A stretch of 64,000 nt of DNA from Halomonas piscis (GTDB lineage Bacteria > Pseudomonadota > Gammaproteobacteria > Pseudomonadales > Halomonadaceae): the NCBI RefSeq assembly GCF_031886125.1, contig NZ_CP119391.1, positions 2,790,001-2,854,000 on the forward strand, read 5' to 3'. Below, one piece after another: positions 35,139 to 44,430 of the stretch. The translations under genes and the position numbers were made by a program. The notes below the pieces were generated by a model. It was not told the DNA's origin, searched no databases, and saw only the letters and a list, made by a program, of their open reading frames with translations. Numbering within the stretch: position 1 is the first letter of the stretch; the number at the start of each line of letters is the position of its first letter.

Positions 35139-35711
35139 ATGCGAGTGATTCAGGTCAATGAACCCGACCAGCGCGAGGCCTGCCTGGCGCGGCTGTGTGC
35201 CGATACCTTCGGCAGCGATGCCGGCCTGACGCCCCTGCTGCGCTTTGCCGGCGTCGCCGGCGTCCTGTTTGAGCAGCAGGCGGCGCGGGTGCTGGCGCTG
35301 GTAGACGACAGCAGCCGTCCCCTGGCGCTGGCGCTGCTGGTACTGGATAAGGCCAACCAGGGCATGACGCCGATGCTGATGGTAGACCTTGACAGCGAGG
35401 CCGGTAACTCGCCGGCCATGGTGCTGATCCACGAGCTGGCCGAGCGCGCCCCGCTGCGCGTGGATGCCAGCGACGACGCCGAACGGGAGCGCTTTGAGCA
35501 CGCCGGCATCGGCCGCTGGTTTGACGGCCCTCACGACATACGCATCGGGCTAAATTCGCACCATCCGGCCACCGGCCTAGACGACCTGTCGCCGCCGCTG
35601 GGCGTGGACGACGCCGCCGTGGCCCAGAGCCTCAAACGAGACCCAAAGCTGTTCGAGAGCTATAAGCAGCGCTTTACGAACGGCCTGGCGAATTTCCCCG
35701 CGACGCTTTAA
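35139..35711 (+). CDS. Hypothetical protein
   Basis: I do not recognise this 190-residue protein. It has no signal peptide or membrane segment. Alternating hydrophobic strands (ALALVDDSSRPLALALLVLD, MLMVDLDSEAGN) and an acidic, helical C-terminus would be compatible with an acetyltransferase-like alpha/beta fold, but no diagnostic motif is present. CAGGAGA lies upstream of the ATG, and codon usage matches the host, so it is a real gene. It precedes the quinone oxidoreductase gene by 34 bp and is probably cotranscribed with it. Confidence 0.65.
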   Translation: MRVIQVNEPDQREACLARLCADTFGSDAGLTPLLRFAGVAGVLFEQQAARVLALVDDSSRPLALALLVLDKANQGMTPMLMVDLDSEAGNSPAMVLIHELAERAPLRVDASDDAERERFEHAGIGRWFDGPHDIRIGLNSHHPATGLDDLSPPLGVDDAAVAQSLKRDPKLFESYKQRFTNGLANFPATL

Positions 35712-35745
35712 AACCGCCGCCCGTCTTTTATACGAGATTTTTACC

Positions 35746-36723
35746 ATGTCCCAGCGTATTCAGTTTTCGCACCCCGGGGGCCCCGAGGTTCTCGAACTCG
35801 TGGAAACCACCCCGGCGGATCCCGGCCCCGGCGAAGTGCGCGTGCAGAACAAGGCCATCGGCCTGAACTTCATCGATATTTACGTGCGCACCGGCCTTTA
35901 CCCGGCGCCCTCGTTGCCCTCCGGGCTGGGCACCGAAGGCGCGGGCGTGGTCGACGCCGTGGGCAAGGGCGTCACTCATTTTCGCGAAGGCGACCGGGTC
36001 GCCTATGCCCAGGGGCCGCTGGGTGCCTACGCAGACTATCACACCCTGCCCGCCGACAAAGTGATGGCCCTGCCCCGGGCGGTGAGTTTCGACACCGCCG
36101 CGGCCTGCATGCTCAAGGGGCTTACCACCCAGTATCTGCTGCGCCAGACGTATCCGCTTCAGGGCGGTGAAACCGTTCTCTGGCACGCTGCCGCCGGCGG
36201 CGTCGGCTCGATTGCCTGCCAGTGGGCGCGGGCGCTGGGCGTACGCTTGATCGGCACCGTCAGCTCTGCGGAAAAGGCCGAGCTTGCGCGCCGCAACGGC
36301 GCCCAAGAGATCATCGACTACCGCCGTGAAAACGTCGTCGAGCGCGTGCGCGAGATCACCGACGGCGCCATGTGCGACGTGGTCTACGACTCGGTGGGCA
36401 AGGATACCTGGGAAACCTCCCTGGACTGCCTCAAACCCCGCGGCCTGATGGTGAGCTTCGGCAACGCCTCGGGCCCGGTAGAAGGCGTTAACCTGGGTAT
36501 TCTCAACCAGAAGGGCTCGCTGTTTGTCACCCGCCCGAGCCTCAACGGCTATGCCACGACCCGGGAGCGCCTGGAGGCCATGGCAGAGGAGCTGTTCGCC
36601 ATGCTGGAAAGCGGCCGGGTGAGCATTGATATCGCCCAGCGCTATCCGCTCAGCCAGGCCGGCGACGCCCAACGGGCGCTGGCCGAGCGGCGCACCACCG
36701 GCTCGACCCTTTTACTCCCCTGA
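35746..36723 (+). CDS. NADPH:quinone oxidoreductase (MDR superfamily)
   Basis: A 325-residue zinc-free medium-chain dehydrogenase of the QorA type that reduces quinones using NADPH. The N-terminal GLNFIDIYVRTGLYPAP and the cofactor motif HAAAGGVGSIACQWARALG are characteristic, as is GTEGAGVVDAVG. The cytosolic enzyme protects against quinone redox cycling. It lies between an unknown protein and a phospholipase D-like gene in the same direction and may be cotranscribed with both. Confidence 0.88.
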   Translation: MSQRIQFSHPGGPEVLELVETTPADPGPGEVRVQNKAIGLNFIDIYVRTGLYPAPSLPSGLGTEGAGVVDAVGKGVTHFREGDRVAYAQGPLGAYADYHTLPADKVMALPRAVSFDTAAACMLKGLTTQYLLRQTYPLQGGETVLWHAAAGGVGSIACQWARALGVRLIGTVSSAEKAELARRNGAQEIIDYRRENVVERVREITDGAMCDVVYDSVGKDTWETSLDCLKPRGLMVSFGNASGPVEGVNLGILNQKGSLFVTRPSLNGYATTRERLEAMAEELFAMLESGRVSIDIAQRYPLSQAGDAQRALAERRTTGSTLLLP

Positions 36724-36736
36724 ACAGGCACCCCCA

Positions 36737-38260
36737 ATGCCCCAGCTGAGGATGAGCCATGATCGGCGCCGTCGAGGCCAACGCATAATGCTCTGGGCGC
36801 TGCTGCTGCTCGCGGCTGCCTGGCTGGCCATGGGGCTGTGGCAGCGCTACAAGCCGCTGCCTGACGGCGTCGGCGTGGCCTGGCCCGCACGACCGGCGGA
36901 CAACGTGCGCCTGCTGACGGATGAAACCTGGTACGACGCCGAGGGCCACCAACACCGCCGCCAGGCGATTTTTGACGAAGTGATGGACATGATCGCCCAG
37001 GCCCGGCGGCTCGTCGTTGCGGACATGTTCCTGTTCAACGACTTTGCCGCCGGCGCCGACAGCGACGACGTGCGACCGCTCTCCGGCGAGCTGGCCGACG
37101 CCCTGATCGAGCAAAAGCGCCGGCACCCGGGGATGAGCGTCAAAGTGATCACCGACCCGCTCAATACGCTTTACGGCGCCCAGCTGCCCGAGCACCTGGC
37201 GCGGCTGGAAGACGCCGGCGTGGAGCTGATCATGACCGATCTGTCCCGGCTGCGCGCCTCCAATCCGCTGTGGTCGGGCCTTTGGCACCTGGGGCTGCAC
37301 CGGCTGGGCAACGATCGGGGCGGCGGCTGGCTGCCCAACCCCCTGGGCGAAGGCCGCATTACCCTGCGCAGTTACCTGGCGATGGCCAACTTCCGCGCCA
37401 ACCACCGCAAGACCCTGGTGGTCGACCAGGGCGACGGCTGGGCCGGGCTGGTGACCAGCGCCAACCCCCACGACGCCAGCAGCCGCCACGATAACGTCGC
37501 CCTGCGCTTTGAGGGGCCGGCGGCGCTTGACCTGCTGGCCTCGGAGCGACTTCTGGCCGGCTGGTCGGGCAGTGGCAAAGCGCCTGACGCGAGGGCCTGG
37601 CCGGCGGCCTCGGCCAAAACCGCCAGACAGCGGGCGGAAACCGCGCCGGAAGGCACCGAGGGCGCGCGCCTGCGCCTTCTCACCGAAGCGGCGATCCGCG
37701 ATGCCGCACTCGGTCGCATCCGGCAGGCCGGAAGCGGCGACCGGCTGGATATTGCCATGTTCTACCTGGCCCACCGCGCGACCGTCGAGGCGTTGAAAGC
37801 CGCCAGCGCCCGAGGCGTGGTCGTGCGGGTGCTGCTGGACCCCAACCGCGAGGCCTTCGGCATCAAAAAAAGCGGCATTCCCAACCGGCCGGTGGCCGCC
37901 GAGCTTGCCGGAGCCGGCGCCGAGGTGCGCTGGTGTATCACCCGGGGCGAGCAGTGCCACACCAAGCTGCTGCTGCACCGACAAGCCGCGGACGCCTCGC
38001 CGGTGAAAGCGACAATGATACTGGGTTCGGCCAACCTCACCCGGCGCAATCTCGACAACCTCAACCTGGAAACCAGCGTGTCGCTTGCGGGCAACGACGC
38101 GACCCCGGCGATCGCCCGGGCCGCCGAGCTGTTTGAACGCCAGTGGCTTTCCCCGGCGTCACGGCGCACCAGTGTAGCCCTGGCGGAAGACGCCGCTGTC
38201 AGCCCATGGAAGCGCTGGCGCTACCGGCTGATGGAAGCCACCGGGCTTTCCAGCTTCTAG
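36737..38260 (+). CDS. Membrane-anchored phospholipase D-like protein
   Basis: A protein of about 507 residues with two HKD-type PLD domains: HRKTLVVDQGDGWAG in the first and CHTKLLLHRQA followed by GSANLTRRNLDNLN in the second. An N-terminal hydrophobic segment (MLWALLLLAAAWLAMGLW) should anchor it to the inner membrane with the catalytic part outside. This pattern fits a cardiolipin synthase or related phosphatidyltransferase, though substrate is unproven. Start is uncertain: ATGs at 36737, 36752 and 36788 are all in frame; only the last has a GAGG about 10 nt upstream. Confidence 0.78.
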   Translation: MPQLRMSHDRRRRGQRIMLWALLLLAAAWLAMGLWQRYKPLPDGVGVAWPARPADNVRLLTDETWYDAEGHQHRRQAIFDEVMDMIAQARRLVVADMFLFNDFAAGADSDDVRPLSGELADALIEQKRRHPGMSVKVITDPLNTLYGAQLPEHLARLEDAGVELIMTDLSRLRASNPLWSGLWHLGLHRLGNDRGGGWLPNPLGEGRITLRSYLAMANFRANHRKTLVVDQGDGWAGLVTSANPHDASSRHDNVALRFEGPAALDLLASERLLAGWSGSGKAPDARAWPAASAKTARQRAETAPEGTEGARLRLLTEAAIRDAALGRIRQAGSGDRLDIAMFYLAHRATVEALKAASARGVVVRVLLDPNREAFGIKKSGIPNRPVAAELAGAGAEVRWCITRGEQCHTKLLLHRQAADASPVKATMILGSANLTRRNLDNLNLETSVSLAGNDATPAIARAAELFERQWLSPASRRTSVALAEDAAVSPWKRWRYRLMEATGLSSF

Positions 38261-38273
38261 CCGCGGCCAGGCG

Positions 38274-39740
38274 TCAATCGACGCCCTGCATGGTCTTGCG
38301 GATAAACGGCAGGCAAACCAGCAGCAGCGCCCCGCTCCCCAGGGCAATGGCCGCCATGGTAATGAAATAGGTCACTTCGGTTTCCGGTGTGTAGAGGCCG
38401 CCCAGCTCTCCGCCGGAGGCGAAGCCCAGCGACATCGACATGAAAAAGAGCGCCAGCATCTGCGTCTGAAACGCCTGGGGCGCAAGCTTCGTCGAGACCG
38501 ACAGGCCGATCGGCGAGAGGCACAGCTCGGCGCAGGTAAAGCCGAGCAGCAGCACGACCAGCACGGCCAGCGGCATGCTGTCCGCCAGGCTACCCAGAAA
38601 GGGCACATAGCCGAGAAAGGTCAGTCCGATGATGCCCATGGCCAGCACGAACTTGCCCGCGGACGAGGGCTGGCGCTTGCCAAGGGTGGTCCACAGCCAG
38701 GCAAACACGCCGGAAAAGACAATGATGGTCAACGCCTGCACGGACACCAGCCAGCCCACCGGCACCGTCCAGCCCCAGAGGTCTCGATTCACGCGCTGGT
38801 CGAAAAACGCGGTAATGACGGTATAGAACTGGCTGTAGAGCGCCCAGAAGACCGCGCTGGTCAGAAACAGCGGAATAAAGGCGTAAACCCGGCGCTTTTC
38901 CTCGTCCGTTACCCGATCAGAGCGAAGGATGACGTAGAAGTAGGCAACGGAGGCGCACGCAATAATGCCCAGCAGCACGGCGGCGAGGTTGTCGGCGCGA
39001 ACCCAGCCCGCGGCGATGGCCAGCGCGAGACCGGCAACGGCAGCGGCGCCGGCAATGGCGTAGCGCTTGGCGCTGCCCTCGCCCAGCGGCGTCGGCGCGG
39101 CCTTCTGTGTCTCCGGCAGCCGTTTGCGCCCCTTGGCATACTGCAAAAGGCCAACGGCCATGCCGAGGGCGGCGATGCCGAAGCCGTAATGAAAGCCGGC
39201 GCTTTGCTGCAAAAGCCCGGTGAGCAGCGGCCCGGCGAAACCGCCGACGTTAATGCCCAGATAGAAAAGGGAAAACCCCGCATCCCGCCGCGGGCTACCC
39301 GGCGCGTAGAGCGAGCCCACCAGCGACGAGCAGGTCGCCTTGACCCCGCCACCGCCCAGCGCGATGCACACAAGCCCCACGGCCACGCCGTGGACGCTGG
39401 GAATGAGCGCCAGGGCCGTATGCCCCAGCATGACAATAATACCGGAGTAGAAAAGCGTGCGCTCGGCGCCGAATACCCTATCGGCGAACCAGCCCCCGAG
39501 AATCGCCGCCAGATACACCCCGCTGCCGTAGGCGCCGACGATGCCGATGGCCACCGGCTGGCTGATATCCAGCCCGCCGCGGGAGGTCTCGTAATACAGG
39601 TAGATCAGCAGGATCGCCTGCATGCCGTAGAAGGAAAAGCGCTCCCAGACCTCCATGCCGAACAGCGTCGCAAGCGGCCAGGGGTGGCCAAAGAAAGTGC
39701 GTTCGCGTCGGGCACGGCCGTCGTTTGGCAGGTCGTTCAT
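38274..39740 (-). CDS. POT-family peptide transporter
   Basis: A proton-coupled di/tripeptide transporter of 488 residues with about 14 helices. The family signature is in FGMEVWERFSFYGMQAILLI near the N-terminus, with GGGGVKATCSSLVGSLY and the FSLFYLGINVGGFAGPLLTG motif following. It is convergent with the PLD gene (13 bp between stops). A gap of about 250 bp separates it from the lipoprotein gene upstream; only a terminator stands out there. Confidence 0.9.
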   Translation of the reverse strand: MNDLPNDGRARRERTFFGHPWPLATLFGMEVWERFSFYGMQAILLIYLYYETSRGGLDISQPVAIGIVGAYGSGVYLAAILGGWFADRVFGAERTLFYSGIIVMLGHTALALIPSVHGVAVGLVCIALGGGGVKATCSSLVGSLYAPGSPRRDAGFSLFYLGINVGGFAGPLLTGLLQQSAGFHYGFGIAALGMAVGLLQYAKGRKRLPETQKAAPTPLGEGSAKRYAIAGAAAVAGLALAIAAGWVRADNLAAVLLGIIACASVAYFYVILRSDRVTDEEKRRVYAFIPLFLTSAVFWALYSQFYTVITAFFDQRVNRDLWGWTVPVGWLVSVQALTIIVFSGVFAWLWTTLGKRQPSSAGKFVLAMGIIGLTFLGYVPFLGSLADSMPLAVLVVLLLGFTCAELCLSPIGLSVSTKLAPQAFQTQMLALFFMSMSLGFASGGELGGLYTPETEVTYFITMAAIALGSGALLLVCLPFIRKTMQGVD

Positions 39741-39950
39741 GTTGGCTCCACATCACTATGCGGCTAGTGATCGGTTAAGGCATTAAGCGGACTCGCCGTC
39801 GAGCAAGCGGCAGGGCTCGCCGTGCTGTTCAAGCGCGGGGCTCTGTATAAAACATCGGCAAACGGCTTGGCAAGGCATCCGCTCAAATTTTACGACGTGA
39901 ACGCAGGCAGTAGGGGCAGGGCTGCAAGCGCCCGGCCGGAGGCGGGCAGC

Positions 39951-39979
39951 AAAAAAAGCGGCACCTCAGAAGTGCCGCT
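39951..39979 (-). terminator. Rho-independent terminator after the small lipoprotein gene
   Basis: On the minus strand AGCGGCAC and GTGCCGCT form an 8-bp stem with a 7-nt loop, followed by a run of seven T. It begins 10 bp after the lipoprotein stop codon. Confidence 0.85.
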
Positions 39980-39988
39980 GGAGGGGAA

Positions 39989-40225
39989 TCATTCAGGGGT
40001 GCCGGTATCGCCGCCGCCCGCCGAGGGTTCGCTGCCGCCCATGCCGCTGTCGGCAGGATCCTGGTTCATTTGATCATTTTGCATCGGGTCATCTTGCATC
40101 TGCCCGCCTTCGGGGCTGCCCGTTTCGGGTTCTGCAGGCATGTCCGAGCCGCCGTCGCAGGCGGCCAGGCCCAGCGCCGTTACGATAAAAGCGGGCGCCA
40201 GCAGAGACTGCTTGATGTTACTCAT
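39989..40225 (-). CDS. Small Asp/Gln/Met-rich lipoprotein
   Basis: A 78-residue protein with a lipoprotein signal peptide: a short hydrophobic core and the lipobox LAAC, Cys at about residue 23. The mature part is low-complexity and acidic, built of Gly, Asp, Gln, Met and Pro repeats (MQDDPMQNDQMNQDP). No fold or function is recognisable. A well-formed terminator follows it. Similar short, disordered lipoproteins are common in halophiles. Confidence 0.7.
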   Translation of the reverse strand: MSNIKQSLLAPAFIVTALGLAACDGGSDMPAEPETGSPEGGQMQDDPMQNDQMNQDPADSGMGGSEPSAGGGDTGTPE

Positions 40226-40650
40226 AAAGCTCTTCCCTACACATTGGATAACGTCGACAACGGGGAGTGTTACGCGGTGGGCATATCACCCCCGGCTTAC
40301 ATGCTTCGTGTTACAGCTGACACTAGCCCAGAAGAAACGCTGTTTTCTTTGCTGGTGCCCTTGAGTCACCGCCAGGGGGGGAAAGTTTGCCGCCAATCGC
40401 GCAAAAAACATGCAACCTGTTCCAGGTCTGCGGCCGCGAGCTTCTGACAAGCGGGCACCCCGCCACGGCGAGGGAGGCCATGCGGATACCGGCATTGAAC
40501 CGGTCATGCAGTAGCGCAAGGAAATATTAGCCATGCCGCAGGGCGGCGGAGAGGAATCGAGAGAGGGGAAACCACAGACGCCGCCTGCACGGCATTAGGT
40601 GCAGGCGGCGGGTACTTCAGTCCTGGTGGAGAGTCTTAGCCGCGGCGCAC
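40226..40650. other. Intergenic region, lipoprotein to csbD
   Basis: About 425 bp with no convincing gene on either strand. The right end carries the strong hairpin listed at 40579. The left end should contain the promoter of the lipoprotein gene, but no clear -10/-35 pair could be assigned. Confidence 0.4.
40579..40610 (-). terminator. Hairpin downstream of csbD
   Basis: CGCCGCCTGCAC and GTGCAGGCGGCG form a perfect 12-bp stem with an 8-nt loop, about 40 bp after the csbD stop. There is no T run on the minus strand, so termination may be incomplete or Rho-assisted. Confidence 0.6.
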
Positions 40651-40863
40651 CTAGTGACGCTGCGAATCGGATGACGCGTAGAACTCGTCGACTTCCTTAC
40701 GAGCCTCTTCCTCGGCCAGCCCGTAGCGCTCCTGCACCTTGCCGATCAGCTTGTCACGCTCGCCGGCAACCACGTCAAGTTCGTCGTCGGTCAGCTTGCC
40801 CCAGCGCTTCTTGGCTTCGCCTTTCAGCTGCTTCCAGTTGCCTTTCGCTTGATCGCTATTCAT
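40651..40863 (-). CDS. CsbD-family stress response protein
   Basis: A 70-residue CsbD-like protein: NSDQAKGNWKQLKGEAKKRW followed by GKLTDDELDVVAGERDKLIG and a short C-terminal tail. These small, hydrophilic, helical proteins are general-stress proteins of unknown mechanism in many bacteria. It is complete; a strong hairpin follows. The gene is monocistronic and divergent from the aldo/keto reductase. Confidence 0.9.
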   Translation of the reverse strand: MNSDQAKGNWKQLKGEAKKRWGKLTDDELDVVAGERDKLIGKVQERYGLAEEEARKEVDEFYASSDSQRH

Positions 40864-41029
40864 CGCGTACTCCGTTAGCTAACGCAGCGGATCAAAATGA
40901 TCCTGCCTGCTTAATTTGGCAGAAAATCGCCCGCCTGCCTAACCTTGCACTGTTTTTTCTCTATTGCGCCCGTCGCATAATGGCCCCGTCCCTTGGCTTC
41001 ACGGCCTTTTACGGCAAGGAGATGTCGCG

Positions 41030-42058
41030 ATGCGCTATATGCCCAATGAGCACCGTTACGAACGCATGCCCTACCGCCGCTGCGGGAAAAGCGGCTTGAA
41101 GCTGCCGGCGATTTCGCTGGGCCTGTGGCAGAACTTCGGCGAAAACGCCCGCGCGGACAACGCCCGGGCCATCTGCCGCACGGCCTTTGACCACGGCATT
41201 ACCCATTTCGACCTGGCCAATAACTACGGCCCGCCGCCGGGCAGCGCCGAGGAGCTGTTTGGTCGCATCCTCAACACCGATTTTGCCGGCCTGCGCGAGG
41301 AAATGGTGATTTCTACCAAGGCGGGCTATTACATGCACCCTGGCCCCTACGGCGAATGGGGCAGCCGCAAGTACCTGCTGTCGAGTCTGGACAGCAGCTT
41401 GCAGCGGATGGGGCTGGACCACGTGGATATTTTCTACTCTCACCGCTTTGACCCGGAAACGCCGCTTGAGGAAACCATGGGCGCGCTGGACCACGCCGTC
41501 CGCCAGGGCAAGGCGCTGTACGCGGGGATTTCCTCCTACAACGCTCAGCGTACCCGAGAGGCGGCGGCCATTCTGCGCGAGCTGGGCACGCCGTGTCTGA
41601 TCCACCAGCCGAGCTACTCGCTGGTCAACCGCTGGATCGAAGACGACGGCCTGCTGGATACGCTGGATGACCTGGGCATGGGCTCCATCGTGTTTTCGCC
41701 GCTGGCCCAGGGGCTTTTGACCGACAAGTACCTCAAGGGCGTGCCCGAGGGCAGCCGGGCGGACCGGAGCAGGACCATCCGCGCCGGGCACCTGTCCGAG
41801 GAAAACCTGGAACACGTGCGCGCGCTCAACGCCATTGCCGAGCGCCGGGGCCAGACGCTTGCGCAGATGGCCATTGCCTGGGTGCTGCGCAGCGGCCGGG
41901 TAACCTCGGCGCTGATCGGCGCCAGCCGCCCGGAGCAGGTGACCGACTGCGTGGGCGGGCTGGATGCGCCGGACTTTACGAAAGAAGAACTGGCAGAAAT
42001 TGACCGCTACGCCGTGGAAGGCGGGGTGAATATCTGGGCGCCATCGTCGGAGGCGTAA
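41030..42058 (+). CDS. Aldo/keto reductase (YghZ-like)
   Basis: A 342-residue NADPH-dependent TIM-barrel reductase of the L-glyceraldehyde 3-phosphate reductase group (YghZ/GpR). The start MPYRRCGKSGLKLPAISLGL and the catalytic tyrosine region FDLANNYGPPPGSAEE are typical; the cofactor end is SALIGASRPEQV. AAGGAG lies 8 nt before ATG 41030; in-frame upstream codons have no such site. The DUF3565 gene starts directly at its stop. Likely substrates are reactive aldehydes such as methylglyoxal. Confidence 0.87.
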   Translation: MRYMPNEHRYERMPYRRCGKSGLKLPAISLGLWQNFGENARADNARAICRTAFDHGITHFDLANNYGPPPGSAEELFGRILNTDFAGLREEMVISTKAGYYMHPGPYGEWGSRKYLLSSLDSSLQRMGLDHVDIFYSHRFDPETPLEETMGALDHAVRQGKALYAGISSYNAQRTREAAAILRELGTPCLIHQPSYSLVNRWIEDDGLLDTLDDLGMGSIVFSPLAQGLLTDKYLKGVPEGSRADRSRTIRAGHLSEENLEHVRALNAIAERRGQTLAQMAIAWVLRSGRVTSALIGASRPEQVTDCVGGLDAPDFTKEELAEIDRYAVEGGVNIWAPSSEA

Positions 42059-42289
42059 ATGCAACAGCCCATCGTCGGCTATCACAAGGACGAGGAAGAC
42101 CATTGGGTGGCGCGGCTCGCCTGCGGCCACAACCAGCACGTGCGCCACCAGCCGCCGTGGACCGAGCGGCCCTGGGTGACGACCGAAGCCGGCCGCCGCT
42201 CCCGGCTGGGCCTTGAGCTTGGCTGCGTCAAATGCGACCGCAGCGAACCCCGGGACTGGCACGAGCCCGCGTCCGAGCCTAAAGACTGA
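42059..42289 (+). CDS. DUF3565 family protein
   Basis: A 76-residue DUF3565 protein. It carries the conserved GYHKDEEDHWVARLACGHNQ and PPWTERPWV stretches and a Cys pair in CVKCDRSEP, together with the first CGH suggesting a small zinc ribbon. No function is established for the family. Its ATG immediately follows the stop of the aldo/keto reductase, so the two are almost certainly cotranscribed. Confidence 0.85.
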   Translation: MQQPIVGYHKDEEDHWVARLACGHNQHVRHQPPWTERPWVTTEAGRRSRLGLELGCVKCDRSEPRDWHEPASEPKD

Positions 42290-42292
42290 CGC

Positions 42293-43606
42293 CTAGCCCG
42301 CCGGCGCCACCGCCGGCAGCCAGAATGCCAGCGCCAGCAGGGTGGCCAGCAGCACCGGCGTGGTGATGACCACGCCGACTTTCATATACTGTCCCCAGCC
42401 AATGCGGTAACCCTTGCCCGCCAGCACGTGCAGCCACAGAAGCGTGGCGAGGCTGCCGATGGGGGTAAACTTCGGCCCCAGGTCGTTGCCCACCACGTTG
42501 GCGTAAATTATCAGTTCTTGAGTCATCTGCGGAAGCTCGGCCTGATCGATGGCAAGCGCCCCGATCAGCGTCGCCGGCATGTTGTTCATGACGGATGCCA
42601 GCAGCGCCGCGGCCACGCCGGTGCCCACGGTCGCTGCGACCTCACCCTGCCCGGCCAGCCACTCCAGCACGCCGGACGCCGCGCCTGTCAGCCAGGCGTT
42701 GCCCAGCCCGTAGACCACCAGATACATCCCCAGTGAAAACAGCACGATCTGCCACGGGGCGTTTTTGATCACTTTGCTAAGCGACACCGGCCGCGGCCGG
42801 CCAAGAGCCCAAACCCGCGCGGCAATAGCAGCAAGCAGCAGCGCTGCTGCGCCCATGATCACGCTAAACGGCAGCGGCCAGCGGGTGCTGGCAAACAGCG
42901 CCGCGAGCAATAGCCCCAGCAGCGGGAAGGCGGCGTAAAACACGTAGCGGTCGCGGATCGCGCTGGCCGGCGCTTCGAGCTGCGCGACGTCGTAGCGCTT
43001 GGGGATATCCCGGCGGAAGTACCACCCCAGCACGCCAAGCGTGGCGGCAAGAGAAACCAGGTTCACCGGCACCATGACTTCGGCGTAGCGGCCAAAGCCG
43101 AGGTCGAAGTAGTTGGCGCTGACGATGTTGACCAGGTTGGAAATCACCAGCGGCAGACTGGTGGTATCGGCAACAAAGCCGGTGGCGATGATAAACGCCA
43201 GCGCTGCGGCCGGGGTAAACGACAGACGCAGCAAAATCGCCGCGACGATGGGCGTAAGCAGCAAAGCGGCACCGTCGTTGGCAAAGGTGGAGGCAATCAG
43301 CGCGCCCAGCAGCACGATCAGCGGGAACAGCAGCCGCCCGCGCCCGCCGCCAAGGCGGGCAATGTGCAGCGCCGCCCAGGCAAAAAATCCCGCTTCGTCG
43401 AGTATCAGCGAGATGATGATCAGCGCGACAAAGGTAAAGGTGGCGTCCCACACGATACCCCACACCACCGCCACGTCGGCAAGGTTCACCACGCCGGTGG
43501 CAAGTGCCACGGCCGCCCCGCCCAGCGCGCTGACCCCGATACCGAGCCCTCGGGGCTGCCAGATGACCAGCGTGAGCGTGGCGATAAAGATTACCAGCGC
43601 GAGCAT
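42293..43606 (-). CDS. arsB: Arsenite efflux pump ArsB
   Basis: A 437-residue ArsB-type arsenite/antimonite exporter of the ion transporter superfamily, about 12 helices. Conserved segments include STFANDGAALLLTPIVAAIL, FVADTTSLPLVISNLVNIVS and a C-terminal MNNMPATLIGALAID followed by VVGNDLGPKFTPIGSLATLL. It lies 54 bp after the fused arsR-arsC gene in the same direction, forming a compact arsenic operon. No arsA is present, so export is driven by the membrane potential. Confidence 0.93.
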   Translation of the reverse strand: MLALVIFIATLTLVIWQPRGLGIGVSALGGAAVALATGVVNLADVAVVWGIVWDATFTFVALIIISLILDEAGFFAWAALHIARLGGGRGRLLFPLIVLLGALIASTFANDGAALLLTPIVAAILLRLSFTPAAALAFIIATGFVADTTSLPLVISNLVNIVSANYFDLGFGRYAEVMVPVNLVSLAATLGVLGWYFRRDIPKRYDVAQLEAPASAIRDRYVFYAAFPLLGLLLAALFASTRWPLPFSVIMGAAALLLAAIAARVWALGRPRPVSLSKVIKNAPWQIVLFSLGMYLVVYGLGNAWLTGAASGVLEWLAGQGEVAATVGTGVAAALLASVMNNMPATLIGALAIDQAELPQMTQELIIYANVVGNDLGPKFTPIGSLATLLWLHVLAGKGYRIGWGQYMKVGVVITTPVLLATLLALAFWLPAVAPAG

Positions 43607-43660
43607 GCCGTGCTCCTGTGGTTAGCCATTTTACTCCCTCCGTTGGCGCTGCCTGACCGC

Positions 43661-44413
43661 CTAACGTGCCGCGTCACCCGGCTGCACGATCTCGCCGTTT
43701 TCCTTGGTAAAGGATTCAACCGGCGTGGCCAGAAGCGAAAGCACGGTCTCCGGCGGGCGGCACAGCTGTGCCCCCTTCGGCGTCACCACGATGGGCCGGT
43801 TGATCAGCACCGGGTGCTCGAGCATGGCGTCGATCAGCGCGTCGTCATCCAGCGCCGAGGCGTCCAGATCGAGACCGCGGCGCTCGATTTCCTTGCTGCG
43901 CAAAAGCGCTTGCGGGGTGATCTGCATGGCGTCAAGCAGTTCGACCAGCTTCTTTTGCGTCGGCGGCGTTTTCAGGTACTCGATCACGTGGGGTTCTTCG
44001 CCGGAGGCTCGCATCATCGCCAACGTATTGCGCGAGGTGCCGCAAGCGGGGTTGTGGTAGATCACGCTTGTCATGGGAATATTTCCTTGAAAGTCGAGTG
44101 TTGGCGCAGACGTCGCGCAGCGCTGCGGATCACCGGCGCAGCAGTCCTGCACCAGAAAATCCAGCGTTTCATTCAGGCTTTCCAGCCGGGCGCGGTAAAT
44201 GATCGAGCGGCTTTGGCGGCGCGAATCCACAAGGCCTGCGCGCTGAAGCGTGGCCAAATGCGTCGACATGGTGTTATGCGGCACGCCAAGCGCACGCGCC
44301 ACCTCGCCGGCCGAGAGCCCCTCGGGCTCGTGGCGTACCAGCTGGCGAAAAGCTTCCAGCCGGGTGGGTTGGGCCAGCGCGGCAAGAACGTCGAGTGTCT
44401 GCGTATTGTCCAT
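43661..44413 (-). CDS. Fused ArsR repressor and ArsC arsenate reductase
   Basis: A 250-residue fusion. Residues 1-90 are an ArsR/SmtB winged HTH (LAALAQPTRLEAFRQLVRH, PHNTMSTHLATLQRAGLV) with a Cys-rich tail, CCAGDPQRC, which may sense As(III). From about residue 113 (MTSVIYHNPACGTSRNTL) it is a glutaredoxin-coupled arsenate reductase with catalytic Cys in ACGTSRN and Arg residues in NRPIVVTPKGAQLCRP. No stop separates the halves, yet AAGGA lies 9 nt before the internal ArsC Met, so a separate ArsC could also be made. The start at 44413 removes ten residues from a longer open frame. It represses and completes the ars operon with arsB. Confidence 0.85.
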   Translation of the reverse strand: MDNTQTLDVLAALAQPTRLEAFRQLVRHEPEGLSAGEVARALGVPHNTMSTHLATLQRAGLVDSRRQSRSIIYRARLESLNETLDFLVQDCCAGDPQRCATSAPTLDFQGNIPMTSVIYHNPACGTSRNTLAMMRASGEEPHVIEYLKTPPTQKKLVELLDAMQITPQALLRSKEIERRGLDLDASALDDDALIDAMLEHPVLINRPIVVTPKGAQLCRPPETVLSLLATPVESFTKENGEIVQPGDAAR

Positions 44414-44430
44414 CTGTCTAGAATTACAGA
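44413..44430. promoter_or_regulatory. Candidate ArsR operator
   Basis: TCTGT and ACAGA arms flank an 8-nt AT-rich centre at the arsR start codon, on top of the likely transcription and translation start. The position suits autorepression, but the arms are short. Confidence 0.35.
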
